A stretch of 64,000 nt of DNA from Protula sp. h YS-2021 (taxonomy: Eukaryota > Annelida > Polychaeta > Sabellida > Serpulidae), in the NCBI GenBank assembly GCA_949752745.1, contig OX457024.1:111914104-111978103 (forward strand). Reading direction: 5' to 3'. Made by a program: the position numbers and the translations under genes. Positions 12,780-23,400 of the stretch are shown here, piece by piece (the stretch's first letter is position 1; each line of letters starts with the position of its first letter). The notes beneath the pieces are model-generated. The model searched no databases. It had not been told where the DNA came from and was given only the letters and a program-made list of their open reading frames with translations.

Positions 12780-13116
12780 CAACTATAACGAAAGTTATCC
12801 CTCTTTTTCACTTTTTACACAGTTAAAATGGCAACATGTTACAAATATAAGTTCCACACTTCAACGGAAGTCCGTTATTTCAAATTACGAAAACAAAATC
12901 ACGTTTACGCACTCTCTGCTCTGACGTTTACCCTTCATCATGACGTCATCCCAACACGCGCGCGCGCTCCATCCAAAAACTGAAGCAGATAAAAACAGAC
13001 ACTATGACGTCACTTCCGGTCCAGACATGATGACAACACTTCCAGACATGACGTCACTTCCGGTCCAGACAGTCTGACGTCACAAATTGACGCACAACCG
13101 GCGTTTCCCTACTACT
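12780..13116 (-). repeat. Right TIR of mini-Maverick
   Basis: Reverse complement of the left TIR. It holds four perfect TGACGTCA sites (12,941, 13,005, 13,049, 13,075). It is about 45 bp shorter than the left arm. Confidence 0.85.
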
Positions 13117-13825
13117 TTTGAATTTTTGGGGAATTTTGAAGAACAAATTTTTAACACATCTCCCATACATTTTTGATACGATGTCATTTATTTTTGGTAT
13201 GAGACACCACTAAAGGGTCGTGCATACGTTTATGAATTTTTAGTCGATCGGACAATTTTGTATTTTAAGTTTTTGAAGAAAAAACTCAAAATGCATTTCC
13301 CTAAGGGGTCGAGCATACGGCTTACTTTTTTTTAGCCGATCGGAAAATTTTTGTATTTTTAGGGAATTTTGAAGAAAAACTTCAAAATGCATTTCCTCTC
13401 ACAGTTTTTATCCGATTTCACTTATTTTTGGCATGAGGCATCCTTAGGTGGGTCGGACATACGGCTTGTGCTATTTGACTCAACTCGGGAGTTTTTTATT
13501 GGGGGGGGGGGGTTATGAAAATACCTCAAAATGAATCTTCTCCTACAGTTTTGATCAGACATCATTTATTTTAAGGCTGAGGCATGTCTAGGGTGTCATG
13601 AATACGGCCTGTGCTTTTTGAGTCGATCAGGTAATTTTTGGGGAATTTTTGAAGAAAAAATCAAAATGCATTTCCTCCTACAGTTTTAATCAGATTTCGT
13701 TTATTTTTTATATGAGCCGTCTCTAGAGGGTCATGCATAGTGCTTGTACTTTTTGAGTAAATTGGAAAACTTTTGAATTTTTTTCTGAATTTTTGAAAAA
13801 AATTAAATAAATCTCCTCCTACAGC
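13117..13825. repeat. Degenerate tandem repeat (tagtcgatcgg family)
   Basis: Same family as 5,160-5,990, with about four to five units. It includes a G-run near 13,501-13,512. Confidence 0.75.
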
Positions 13826-14930
13826 AGTTCTTCCTACAAGTTAAATGAACTTGCGCAGTAGTCTGATTTAACAGCGCAGTAGTCCGATTTAACAATCTCG
13901 CATCGATCCAAGTTACATAAACATGCGCATTGGTTTCGAAATGTGAACCGCGCATCGAAGTAAGATAAATAAACATGCGACATGGTCCAAAATAAGCACC
14001 ACGTATCAACGCAAGTTAAATAAACATGCGCACTGGTCCGAAAAAAGAACCACGCATCGACGCAAGTTGAATAGACATGCGTAGTGGTCCGAAATGCGAC
14101 CCGCGCATCAACGTAACCTAAAGAAACATTCGCACTGGTCCGAAATGCGAACCGCACATCGAGACAAGTTAAATTAACATTCGCAGTGGTCCGAAATGCG
14201 ATCCGCGCATCAACGTAACCTAAAGTAACATGCGCACTGGTCCGAAATGCAAACCGCACATCGAACAAGTTAAATTAACATGTGCAGTGGTCAGAAATAC
14301 GAACCGCACATCAACGTAAGTTAAATAAACATTTGCACGGGTCCAAAATGCGAATCACGCATCAACATAAGTTAAATAATCATGGGCACTGGTGGAAAAT
14401 GCGAACCGCTTATCGACGCAAGCTAAATAAACAAACAAACGGGTCAGAAATGGGAGCTGAGCATTAACGTCAGTTAAAAAAACATGCGCAATGGTCCTAA
14501 ATGCGAACCGCACATCGTCACAAGCTAAATAAGCAAGCACACTGGACCAAAATTAGCACCGTGCATCAACGCAAGTTAAATAAAAATTCGCACTGGTTCG
14601 AAATGCGACCTGCGAATTAACTCAACTTGAATAACATGCGCACTATTCACAAAAAGAACCGCGCATCGAAGTTAATTAAAAAAACACATGCGAACTGGTC
14701 TGGAATAAGAACCGCACATCAACACAAGGTAAATAAACAAGCGTACTGGCTTAAAATGCGAACCGCGCATCAACACAAGGTAAATAAACATGTGCAATGT
14801 TCCAAAATGAGAGCCACACATCAAACCAAATTAAATAAACATGCGCACCTGTCTGAATAAGAACCGCGCATCGAGGCAGGTTAGATAAATATGCGCATTG
14901 GTCCGAAATGCAAGTGTTGTTCGAAGGTAT
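13826..14930. repeat. 51-bp satellite, block 1
   Basis: Units of about 51 bp built on acatgcgcactggtccgaaa, then tgcgaaccgcgcatc, then aacgcaagttaaataa. Divergence between units is substantial. The linker 14,930-15,069 contains ttgttcgaaggtat and ttttcgtaagctt motifs that recur after the later blocks. Confidence 0.9.
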
Positions 14931-15069
14931 CTATGGCAGACTATTCAGTCTGGAATTGGTATTATTGCTTTTCGTAAGCTTGGACTTAGTCCTTGGAAAA
15001 ACTTGTTAAGTGAATTGGAAAACTTTTGATTTTTTTTTTGGAATTTAAAATAAATAAATAAATTTCCTC

Positions 15070-16515
15070 CTACAGCGCATAAATGTAAGTTAAATGAACT
15101 TGCGCAGTAGTCCGATTTGACAACCGCGTATCGACGCAAGTTAGATAAACATACGCAGTGGTACAAAATAAGCACCGCACATCGATGCAAGTTAAATAAA
15201 CATGAAACAGGTTCGAAATGTAAACCGCGAATCGACGGAGGATAAATAACATGAAACTGGTCCAGAAAAATACAGCGCATCAACGCAAGTTAAATAAACA
15301 TGCGCACTGGTCCATAAAAGGAACCCCGCATCGAATCAAGTTGAATAGAGATGCGCACTGGTCGGAAATGCAAACTGCACATTAACACAAGTTAAATAGA
15401 CATGTGCAATGGTCCGAAATGCGAACCGCGCATCGACGGAAGTTAAATAAACATGCAAACTGGTCTAAAATAAGCACCGCATAACAAGGCAAGTTAGTCA
15501 AACATGCGCAATAGTCCGAAAAAGAAACAGACGTCGACGCAAGTTGAATAGAGATGCGCATTGGTCCAAAATGCGAACTGGATATTTACGCAAGTTAATT
15601 AAACATGCACACTGGTCCGAAATGCGAACCACACATCAGCGCAAGTTAAATAATCATGCGCACTGGTATAAAATACGGACCGCTTATCGACACAAGCTAT
15701 ATAAACAAACACACTGGTCAGAATTGGCAACCGAACATTAGGCAAATTAAAGAAAACATGCGCACTGGTCCTAAATGCGAGCCCCGCATGGACACAAGCT
15801 AAATAAGCACGCACACTGGACCAAAATAAGCACCGTGCATCAAAGCAAGTTAAATTAAAATGAATCTCCTGCTACATTGCATCATCCCAGGTTAAATAAA
15901 CATGCGCACTGGTCCAGAATACTAACCGCGCATCAACTCCAGTTAAAGAAATATGCGCATTGGCCCTAAATAAGAACCGTGCATCGACACGCGTTAAATG
16001 AACATGCGCAGTGGTTCGAAATGCAAACCATGCGCAACCACAAGTTAAATAAACATTTGCACTGGTCTAAGATAAGCACCGCGCACCAACGGAAGTTAAA
16101 TAAACATATGCACAGGTAAAAAGTAAGCATCGTGCATTAACGGAAGAAAACTGGTCGGAAATGCGAACTGCGCATCAGCGCAACCTAATGAAACTTGTTC
16201 ACTTGTCCAAATAAGTCTCGCTATCAACGCAAGTTAAATAAACACGCGCACTGGTCCGAAATAAAAACCGCACATCAACACTAGGTAAATAAACATGCGC
16301 ACTGATCAGAATTAAGAACCACACATCAACACAAGGTAAATAAACATGCGCAATGTCCAAAATGCGAACCGCGTATCAACACAAGTTAAATAAACATGTA
16401 AGCAATGTTCTAAAATGAGAGCCGCGCATAAACGCAAATTAAATTAACATGCGCACGTGTCTGAATAAGAACCGCGAATCGAGGCAAATTAAATAAATAT
16501 GCGCATTGGTCCGAA
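15070..16515. repeat. 51-bp satellite, block 2
   Basis: About 28 diverged units of the same repeat. The block is followed (16,516-17,084) by the shared linker (tgttcgaaggtat...cagtctatcagagatac) and two or three units of the tagtcgatcgg family, which shows a higher-order repeat of roughly 1.5-2 kb. A 131-residue frame across the linker is not supported as a gene. Confidence 0.9.
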
Positions 16516-17084
16516 ATGCGAGCGTTGTTCGAAGGTATATTTAGCAGACTATCCAGTCTATCAGAGATACACAAAATCTGTTGCCCATTTTTCTAGGAAA
16601 CAAATCTTTGGTTCCATTTATCAGTCTATGTTCTGGTCCGGTGCTAAATTAATTCTTGAGCTAGCTCTTTGCCGCCTGTCTTTTGAAACCCAATTTTTCC
16701 GGAAAATTCCCTTGCTCATGCACGCTGGAATTGGTCTTATTGCTTTTCGTAAGCTGAGACTTTTGTCCTTGGACAAACTTTTTGTATTTTGGGGGAATTT
16801 TGAAGAAAATACCTCAAAATGCATGTTCTCTTACAGTTTTGATCTGATTTCATGCATTCTTTTGGGGTTAGTAAATACGTCTTGTAGTTTGTGAGTCGAT
16901 CAGAGGATATTTTGGGAATTTCTGAAGAAAAATTCAAAATGCGTTTCTTCCTACAGTTTTTATCAGATGTCATTTATTTTTGGTATAAGCCGCCATGCAT
17001 ACGGCTTTTTGAGTGTTTTTTTTAATTTATTTTATTATTATTATTTTTTTGGAATTTAAAAAAAATTGAAATGAATCTCCTGCT

Positions 17085-17860
17085 ATATTGCATCAACCCA
17101 AGTTAAATAAACATGCGCACTGGTCCAAAATAAAAACCGCGCATTAACGCAAGTTGAATAAACATGCGCACTGGTCCAAAATAATAACCGCACATCGAAG
17201 CAAGTTAAATAAACATGGGCATTGGTCCAAAAGCGCAAATTAAATAAACATGCGCACTGGTTCGAGAAAAAAGAACCACGCATCGACGTAAGTTGAAAAG
17301 ACATGTGCACTGTTCCGAAATGCAAACGACGCATCAACGAAAGTAAAGTAAACATGCGAACTGGTCCGAAATATGAATCGAGCATCCTCGAAAGTTAACT
17401 AAACATGCGCAGTGGTTCGAAATGCGAACCGCACATCAATGCAACCTAAAGAAACATGTTCATTGGTCTGCAATGCGAACCACGCATCAACAGAAGTTAA
17501 ATAAACATGCCCACTGGTCCGAAATGCGAACCACACTTTAATGTGAGTAAAAAGGACATGCACACTTGTCCGACATGTGAATCGCGCATCGACGCAAGCT
17601 AAATAAACATGCGCACTGAACCAAAATAAGCACCACTCATCAATGCAAGTTAAAAAACTATGCGCACTGTTTCGAAATGCGAACTGTGCCTTAAAGACAC
17701 TTAAATAACATCCGTAATTTTTAAAATAAGAATCGCGCATCAACGCAACTTAAATAAACAAAACCACTGGTCCAACATTAGAACCCCGCATCAAATCAAG
17801 TTAAAAATGTGCGCATTGATCTGAAATAAGAGCCGGGCATCGACACTTGTTAACTTGCTA
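17085..17860. repeat. 51-bp satellite, block 3
   Basis: Same unit. It opens with the sequence tctcctgctatattgcatcaa, which also precedes a block at about 15,865. Confidence 0.9.
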
Positions 17861-17929
17861 AGTGAATTGGAAAACCTTTGATTTTTTTTTTTGGAATTTG
17901 AAATAAATAAATAAATAAAATTCCTCCTA

Positions 17930-18365
17930 CAGCGCATAAATGTAAGTTAAATGAACTTGCGCAGTAGTCCGATTTGACAACCGAGCATCGAACCGCTTAC
18001 TTCGAACCGCACATCAATGTAAGTTACATAAACATGTGCAGTGGTGCAAAACGCGCATCAACACTAGTTAAATAAGCATGCGCATTGGTCCGAAATGCGA
18101 ACCGCTCATCAACGCAAATTGACTAAGCACGCGCACTGGTCCGAACTGCGAACCCCTCGTCAATGTGAAAGACATGCGCTGTGGTCCGAAATGCCAACCG
18201 CTCATCAACGCCCGCTAAATAAACATGCGCACTGATCTGAACTACCAGCCGCACATCAACGCAAGTTAAAAAAATATTCTCAGTGATCTGAATAAGAGCT
18301 GCACATTGAGGCAAGTTACATAAACATTTGCATTGATCTTAAATGCGAACCGCGCAATAATTGTG
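17930..18365. repeat. 51-bp satellite, block 4
   Basis: Last block of the satellite. The closing linker (18,366-18,690) again has gttgttcgaaggtatc and gagatacacaagatctg. Confidence 0.9.
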
Positions 18366-18690
18366 TATGTTCGACCAACAGTACACGTGTGTGGATACAA
18401 TTTCCATACGTTGTTCGAAGGTATCTCTGGTAGAATATCCAGTCTACGAGAGATACACAAGATCTGTTTAATATTTTTCTTGGAAATAAATCTTTGTATG
18501 TATTTATCTCTCTATGTTCGGGTCCGTTGCTAAATTAATTATTTAGCTAGCTGTTCGCCATCTCGTCTTTTGATGTCCAATTTTTCAGGGAAATTCCCTG
18601 GCTCATGCACGCTGGAACTGGTCTTATCGCTTTTTGTAAGCTGGAACTTTGAAATTGGACAAACTTATTTTTTGCTACCACCTTCAAGAA

Positions 18691-20271
18691 CAGTAAAACT
18701 TTCCTGTCGTGACCCGAATAAAAAAGACATATACAGTAAAACATCTTCAGTGACCACCTTCCAAACCCGCATAAAAAGACGTGAAGTATAAGCCCAGTTT
18801 ATAGCGGCTATATTCCACATTGCTAAACGTGTACCTAGATGTATATAGAATTTAAGGATTAACTTATCTACAAGTTGCGTAGCTCCCACTTCTCCCTAGA
18901 AGAATGAGATAAATGTATTCCGTAACCATGTTTCTGGGCAAATAAGATATATATGTATATAAGTTATATATAAATAAGTTCAAAAGAATTATAGTTCTGG
19001 TAAAGTACAAAACTGTCAAAATGAAACTTCAAACTGTAAGGATTGGGGAGGGGGTTGTCGGGGAAGCATTTCTTATAAAAACAAACAGCAATGGCTGGGT
19101 AATAAGTGTTCGGATGTTGGTGTGCACTGGCCGCTCTAGTTATCTGTATCACAGTCACTCGTGATAATTGCAGTGGTTGAGAGTTACAACTGTTTTGAAC
19201 AGGTTATGTGATCTTGGTTGTTGTTGCCACCCCCCACTTACCAGCCCCCTCCCCCCCACGCCCTCGTTACAGGTGCTATTTCAGACCATGCTGGAAATAG
19301 GTTAAACCGGTCACCGAGAACCCAGAACCCAATCAAACGCTATTCTTATCAGAAACTATTCATGCAGACTCGAGACACATCCTGGCTCGTGTGACCGCAG
19401 GAATACCATTGTAAGAGAGAACTTCCTCTTTATTCGCGTGGTGAACGCATGTCCTTTTTTCGTGTGATTATATTTGACAAAAAAGAAAACTTTTGCGTAT
19501 TGCGAAATTGTCGGAAATCAGAGCTGTTACTTTTAGATGATATCAATGCAGTTGTTTGAATTTTTTTTTACTTTAATAAGGTGGCATGAAGTGCTTGTAT
19601 TTAAAAGTTTTTGATGATGCGTTTTGGTCATTGCGGGCGTACAGAAATTGTGTTGTATCATTTCATTCGAATGAGACTGTATGCAGAGGGGAAGGAGACG
19701 GGGGGGGGGGGGGTCTGCCACGTGTGAGGTGCTTTTCCTTAAAAATAAGGTAGCTATTTCTGTAGTGTTTGTGTAACAACTGTTTTTGTCACATTAAATG
19801 AAAGCCAAAAGCCTGTTATTGTTGGAACGAAACCAGACGCCAAAACATTATAAAAACATAAGCAGATAGACCTTCCCAAAATGCGTCATTCGGTGTCCTT
19901 TTTTTGCCCCTTTGCTACTCTTTACAGGTCAAGTTGACATGCGTTTATTAAGGAAACTTTTTCGAATTATTTGATTTACAAGATCAAATTCTACCGTTAT
20001 TGCAAAATACAGTGGAATGTGACCTAACAATGTGACCTCGGATGTGCCACGATAATCAAATGTTTTAGGTAGTTGCTTTATTCTTTCTCTTTTTCTCCAG
20101 AAATGCCTACTATTTTCAGTATGCAATAATAAAGACTATTAGATGTAACTACGACATATTAATATGTAATAATTGACGTCACAAATAGAAATATCTTATG
20201 AAAGAGCAAGGTAATTTTCTTCAGCTACATCGTTTCAACAACCACCAGACGCCTTGGTCGCTTCTCCTAAG
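18691..20271. other. No gene seen
   Basis: Intergenic sequence with a C-rich patch near 19,240 and a G-run of about 18 at 19,699. Frames of about 60-74 codons lack family features. Confidence 0.4.
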
Positions 20272-20640
20272 AGTAGGGTAAAAGTGGGGGTTTAAAAACA
20301 TCGTCTCTGTATAAAGTGGGGGTATAAAAACACTTATGAAGTGTTTTTGGTTTTAAACCCACATGGGCGTATTAAGACACTTACGAAGTGTTTTAGAACC
20401 CCCATGGGGGTTTTGGCGCAGATGGTTATTCACGGAGCATGTTGAGCGCGCGCGCGTCACAGCCCGTGGGCGATGGGGTCGTAACGTCATCAGTCACGTA
20501 ATCTATCAATCATCATGACGTCATCAGTCACGTGACCCCCTTAGGAGGCGCAACCATAACCCTAATATCCACCACACCTATCAATCATCGTGACGTCATC
20601 AGTCACGTGACCCCCTAGGAGGCGTAACCCTAACAATAGG
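20272..20640. mobile_element. Isolated Maverick-type terminal region
   Basis: It begins AGTAGGGTAAAAGTGGGGG and goes on to gttt-aaaaaca, comparable in layout to 27,099 (AGTAGTAGATAAATGGGGG then gtttcaaaaca). Alternating gaagtgttttgg / cccccatgggggt motifs follow, then an alternating CG tract. Two direct copies of a block with gtgacgtcatcagtcacgtgaccccc include perfect TGACGTCA at 20,516 and 20,591 and TCACGTGA E-boxes. No matching second terminus was found, so this is a solo or truncated end by inference. Confidence 0.4.
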
Positions 20641-20679
20641 GGCTATATGAAGAATGTTTTCCAGAACATTATCCTTACG

Positions 20680-20915
20680 TCCTGTATAGCTCAGTCGGTT
20701 AAGCATAGGACTCATGGCCGGAAGATTGGTGGTACGAGCCCACCCATGGGCGGCGTAACGTTAACCCTATGTGAAGATCCCCAGGACATACAATGGGACT
20801 CCCCAGGCGGCGACACTTCTACCATCTATCATACCTTCACTCAGTCACCCATCAATCACTCATTCACATTCACTCACTCACTCACATTCACTCATTCACT
20901 CATTGTGACATACTT
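20680..20915 (+). mobile_element. tRNA-derived SINE
   Basis: A tRNA-like head carries an A box (TAGCTCAGTCGG, 20,687-20,698) and a B box (GGTACGAGCCC, 20,731-20,741, one mismatch to GGTTCGANNCC). The anticodon-like loop ctCATgg resembles a CAT (Met-type) tRNA. An unrelated body follows and then a simple-repeat tail of cattcactcact type. Folding as a working tRNA is poor, so it is called a SINE. Confidence 0.7.
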
Positions 20916-22504
20916 TTTGGCGATCTGCCAAGAATTGGCTAAATGGATGGCATGTAAAAGAGATAGTAGCCAATTTTCAAAATGCTTCTTTTCCCACATT
21001 TTGTGATAGGTTTTCTTTCCAGTTTTAAAAGATTTTTTCCTAAATGTTGAAAATTTACTCTCGTGTTTGATCCGTCAAAATTTAGCTAAGGAAGGGAAGT
21101 ATTTATGGTTTTTTGGTAAGTAATGTTCCGGCGATATAAGGTGAGGGATTTTAACAGTTCTTTTTCCAAAGTTTTTCCACCATTTTGATTGGATTACCTT
21201 CAAATTTTGCATCAATGTTCACAAGGAAGTCCACTCTTTCGAGGTGACCTTTGTGGCCAACCGCCAGAAATTGGCTAAATGGGGAAGACGGGACGGGGGA
21301 GGCATTAAAAAAATTGTAGCCAATTTTCAAAATGTTATTTCTTGCATAATTTTGAGCGCACCTCCAAAAATTGACCTCATCCAGCCTTTTAAGGTTTCAG
21401 GGTTGAAGATTTTTGAAGTAGTCCTTCTCCAAGTAATTTTAGTCAGTTCATTTTTGAAGCGTAGTTCAACGTTACGACTTCTTTGAAATTTGCTTTTCTG
21501 AGATCCGTCAAATACCAAGCAAATGCCGGTCTTTAACAATGTTTCAGTAACCGGTCGTTAACATACTACTACCGAGGTTTTTGGTGACAAACGAGCCTAT
21601 TGATGATTGATTCACGAGATCTAGGCTCGTCACAATGTCCCTGAACATCCTTTTGTTAATTTTGTTCCGTTTTGTGGCTTCCAGACAACTGCTGTCAGAC
21701 CATGTGACGTACAAAAATGAAATTTAGTAAACGTAGAAAAAGAGTCATCAAGGTCAAAGGTCACCTGACCTTTGTATCCTGTGAACCGTTACCGATAAGA
21801 AAATTTATCTTGAAAAAGGCTCGAGGTTTTGAGCTCATTTCCGACCGTTTTGGCCTGAAACATGTTACTTTAGAGGCAACTCAATGGTCTTGACTTTCTC
21901 AGCCAAGGTAAAGTCGAAAACCGGAAGTTGGCCATTGTCTAAAAAATGGTTAGAAACATAGCGGTTTTGAGCTGATCTTTGGGCCTTAAGGACGCTACAA
22001 AATAGATACCTCGATTACCTTTACCCTCTCGGTCAAGGTCAAGGTCAAAAACCAGAAAATGAGCATCATGTCGGAAACAATTAAAGATAAATAGAGCAAG
22101 TTTGAAGCTTATATTTTACCATTTTAGCCTTAAAGACATCAGTGGAAACATAGAGACCCTGACCATCGCATAGTGCCCTTACCGTTTTTGTGGATTATAC
22201 AAGGGGATTATGCCGCTATCCAGCTGAATGCGGTCTAGTTGCCTGTGGTCTTTAAATCTCGGCTAGTCTCCTCCCACTCTCCCTCATATAATAAAGATTC
22301 ACCCGTCTGAACATCGCGCAAGGAAATTTTGCTATGCTGGCAGAGGTGGGGGAGGGGTGGAGAGGGCTATCGGTCCAGATCAATTCGTAAAGGGCATCGA
22401 TCAGCGTTTTAGCTGTGGCACCACACCGGCATGTAACAAATGCAGTTCGCCTCAGTAAATCCCATCAAAAGCCGTTAAAAGTCTATAGCAAGCTGATATT
22501 ATGG
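20916..22504. other. Dispersed repeats, no gene
   Basis: A motif agaattggctaaatggatgg...gtagccaattttcaaaatg occurs at 20,929 and again at 21,262. 21,745-22,100 has repeated ggtcaaggtc / cttgacc text typical of invertebrate interspersed repeats. 22,300-22,370 is G-rich. No coding exon was recognised. Confidence 0.4.
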
Positions 22505-22705
22505 TCGAACTACTCATAACGACATCGGATATAACGACATTGGTCACAACGACATAAATTATATCGATATTGGTTGTAACGAAATCGATTATAACGACAT
22601 CCGTGACGACTCAATTATGTGGTCGCAATGAAGTCTTAAATTTTAAAAGCACCGACTATAACGACAAACAGGATATAACGGCACACCAGATATAGCAACA
22701 TAGCT
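22505..22705. repeat. Short tandem repeat, ~18-20 bp unit
   Basis: About nine degenerate copies of ataacgacatcggt. Confidence 0.75.
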
Positions 22706-23310
22706 CCTTGCTCCCAGCCTTGCTTTACAGTGCACTTGTCCTGTATACAAATGAAATGACAAGATATCATTGGACAAAAGCCAAGAATAACACAGCTTAA
22801 AATGGGTGTTCTTTTGCCTTACGACAGATGACTGGTGAAGTGTTTACACCGCCGGGTGTTATCACTTTATTATTTAACACTTGACAAGCCTTTGGCTTGC
22901 AAGGGTTAGATGAATTTGTGCGAACAAAATTCGTCCTTTTTTTTTCTTCTTGACGCTTTTTCCGATTTTTTGTGTCTTCTGCTCATTTTCGAACTCCACC
23001 CCCTATACGACGATACGTAAGGTATAACTTCGGGTGTCCTTGACCTCCAGGTCACTTTCGAGCCCCAAACCGGAAGTTGGCCCTTATCTCGAAAACGGTA
23101 AGTGATAGAGCAATTGGTTTCCAGACAGCTCCTCCAAGACCGTTGAAGCTAGACCAACCAAACTTGGCACATGAATAGAGGTCATCTGAAGTGGTACATC
23201 TGATAAAAAAATTTTACCTTGACCTTGCCGATATAGTTGGTAGTATTTAGGAGGATATTCTACGTTCAGACGTGAAAATTGTTAACAAATAGCAATATCA
23301 TCTATGTTCC
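22706..23310. other. No gene seen
   Basis: Unremarkable sequence with a repeat-like patch (gaccaaccaaacttggcac) near 23,150. The duplicated segment starts at its right edge. Confidence 0.4.
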
Positions 23311-23400
23311 GTTTACAGTTATCATTCCAAGTTGGGTCTAATTCGCTGTGCGAATTTCGATCTAGTTATTATTAAAATGCTGAAGAGCGAGAGAAAATAG
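23311..23400 (+). pseudogene. 3' fragment of viral capsid-type gene
   Basis: The last 28 codons and the TAG match the end of the capsid-type frame at 33,953-34,041, with two amino-acid differences. The same following sequence continues for more than 3 kb. Nothing upstream of 23,311 matches the viral gene, so the rest of this copy has been lost or was never joined here. Confidence 0.75.

Larger units (their letters stand above)
10529..13116. mobile_element. Non-autonomous Polinton/Maverick-like element
   Basis: The 2,588-bp element begins AGTAGTAGGGAAACGCCGG and ends with its reverse complement, finishing CCCTACTACT. It is flanked by the 6-bp direct repeat TTTGAA (10,523-10,528 and 13,117-13,122). 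Long TIRs, AG...CT ends and a 6-bp target duplication are what Polintons/Mavericks are known for (established knowledge). No polymerase, integrase or capsid gene fits in it, so I infer a non-autonomous derivative mobilised by a full element. Inside, in order: left TIR with CRE-type palindromes, five ~162-bp tandem units, a palindromic GTTGAAC array, a minus-strand ORF, an 18-bp minisatellite and the right TIR. Confidence 0.75.

Noticed and set aside
13803..17743. Several 60-140 residue frames with a 17-residue rhythm
   Set aside because: By-product of the 51-bp satellite; broken by stops at irregular places and not conserved between units.
21752..21764. Perfect DR1 nuclear receptor site (AGGTCA A AGGTCA)
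   Set aside because: It lies in an interspersed repeat full of ggtca/tgacc words and is not next to a gene.
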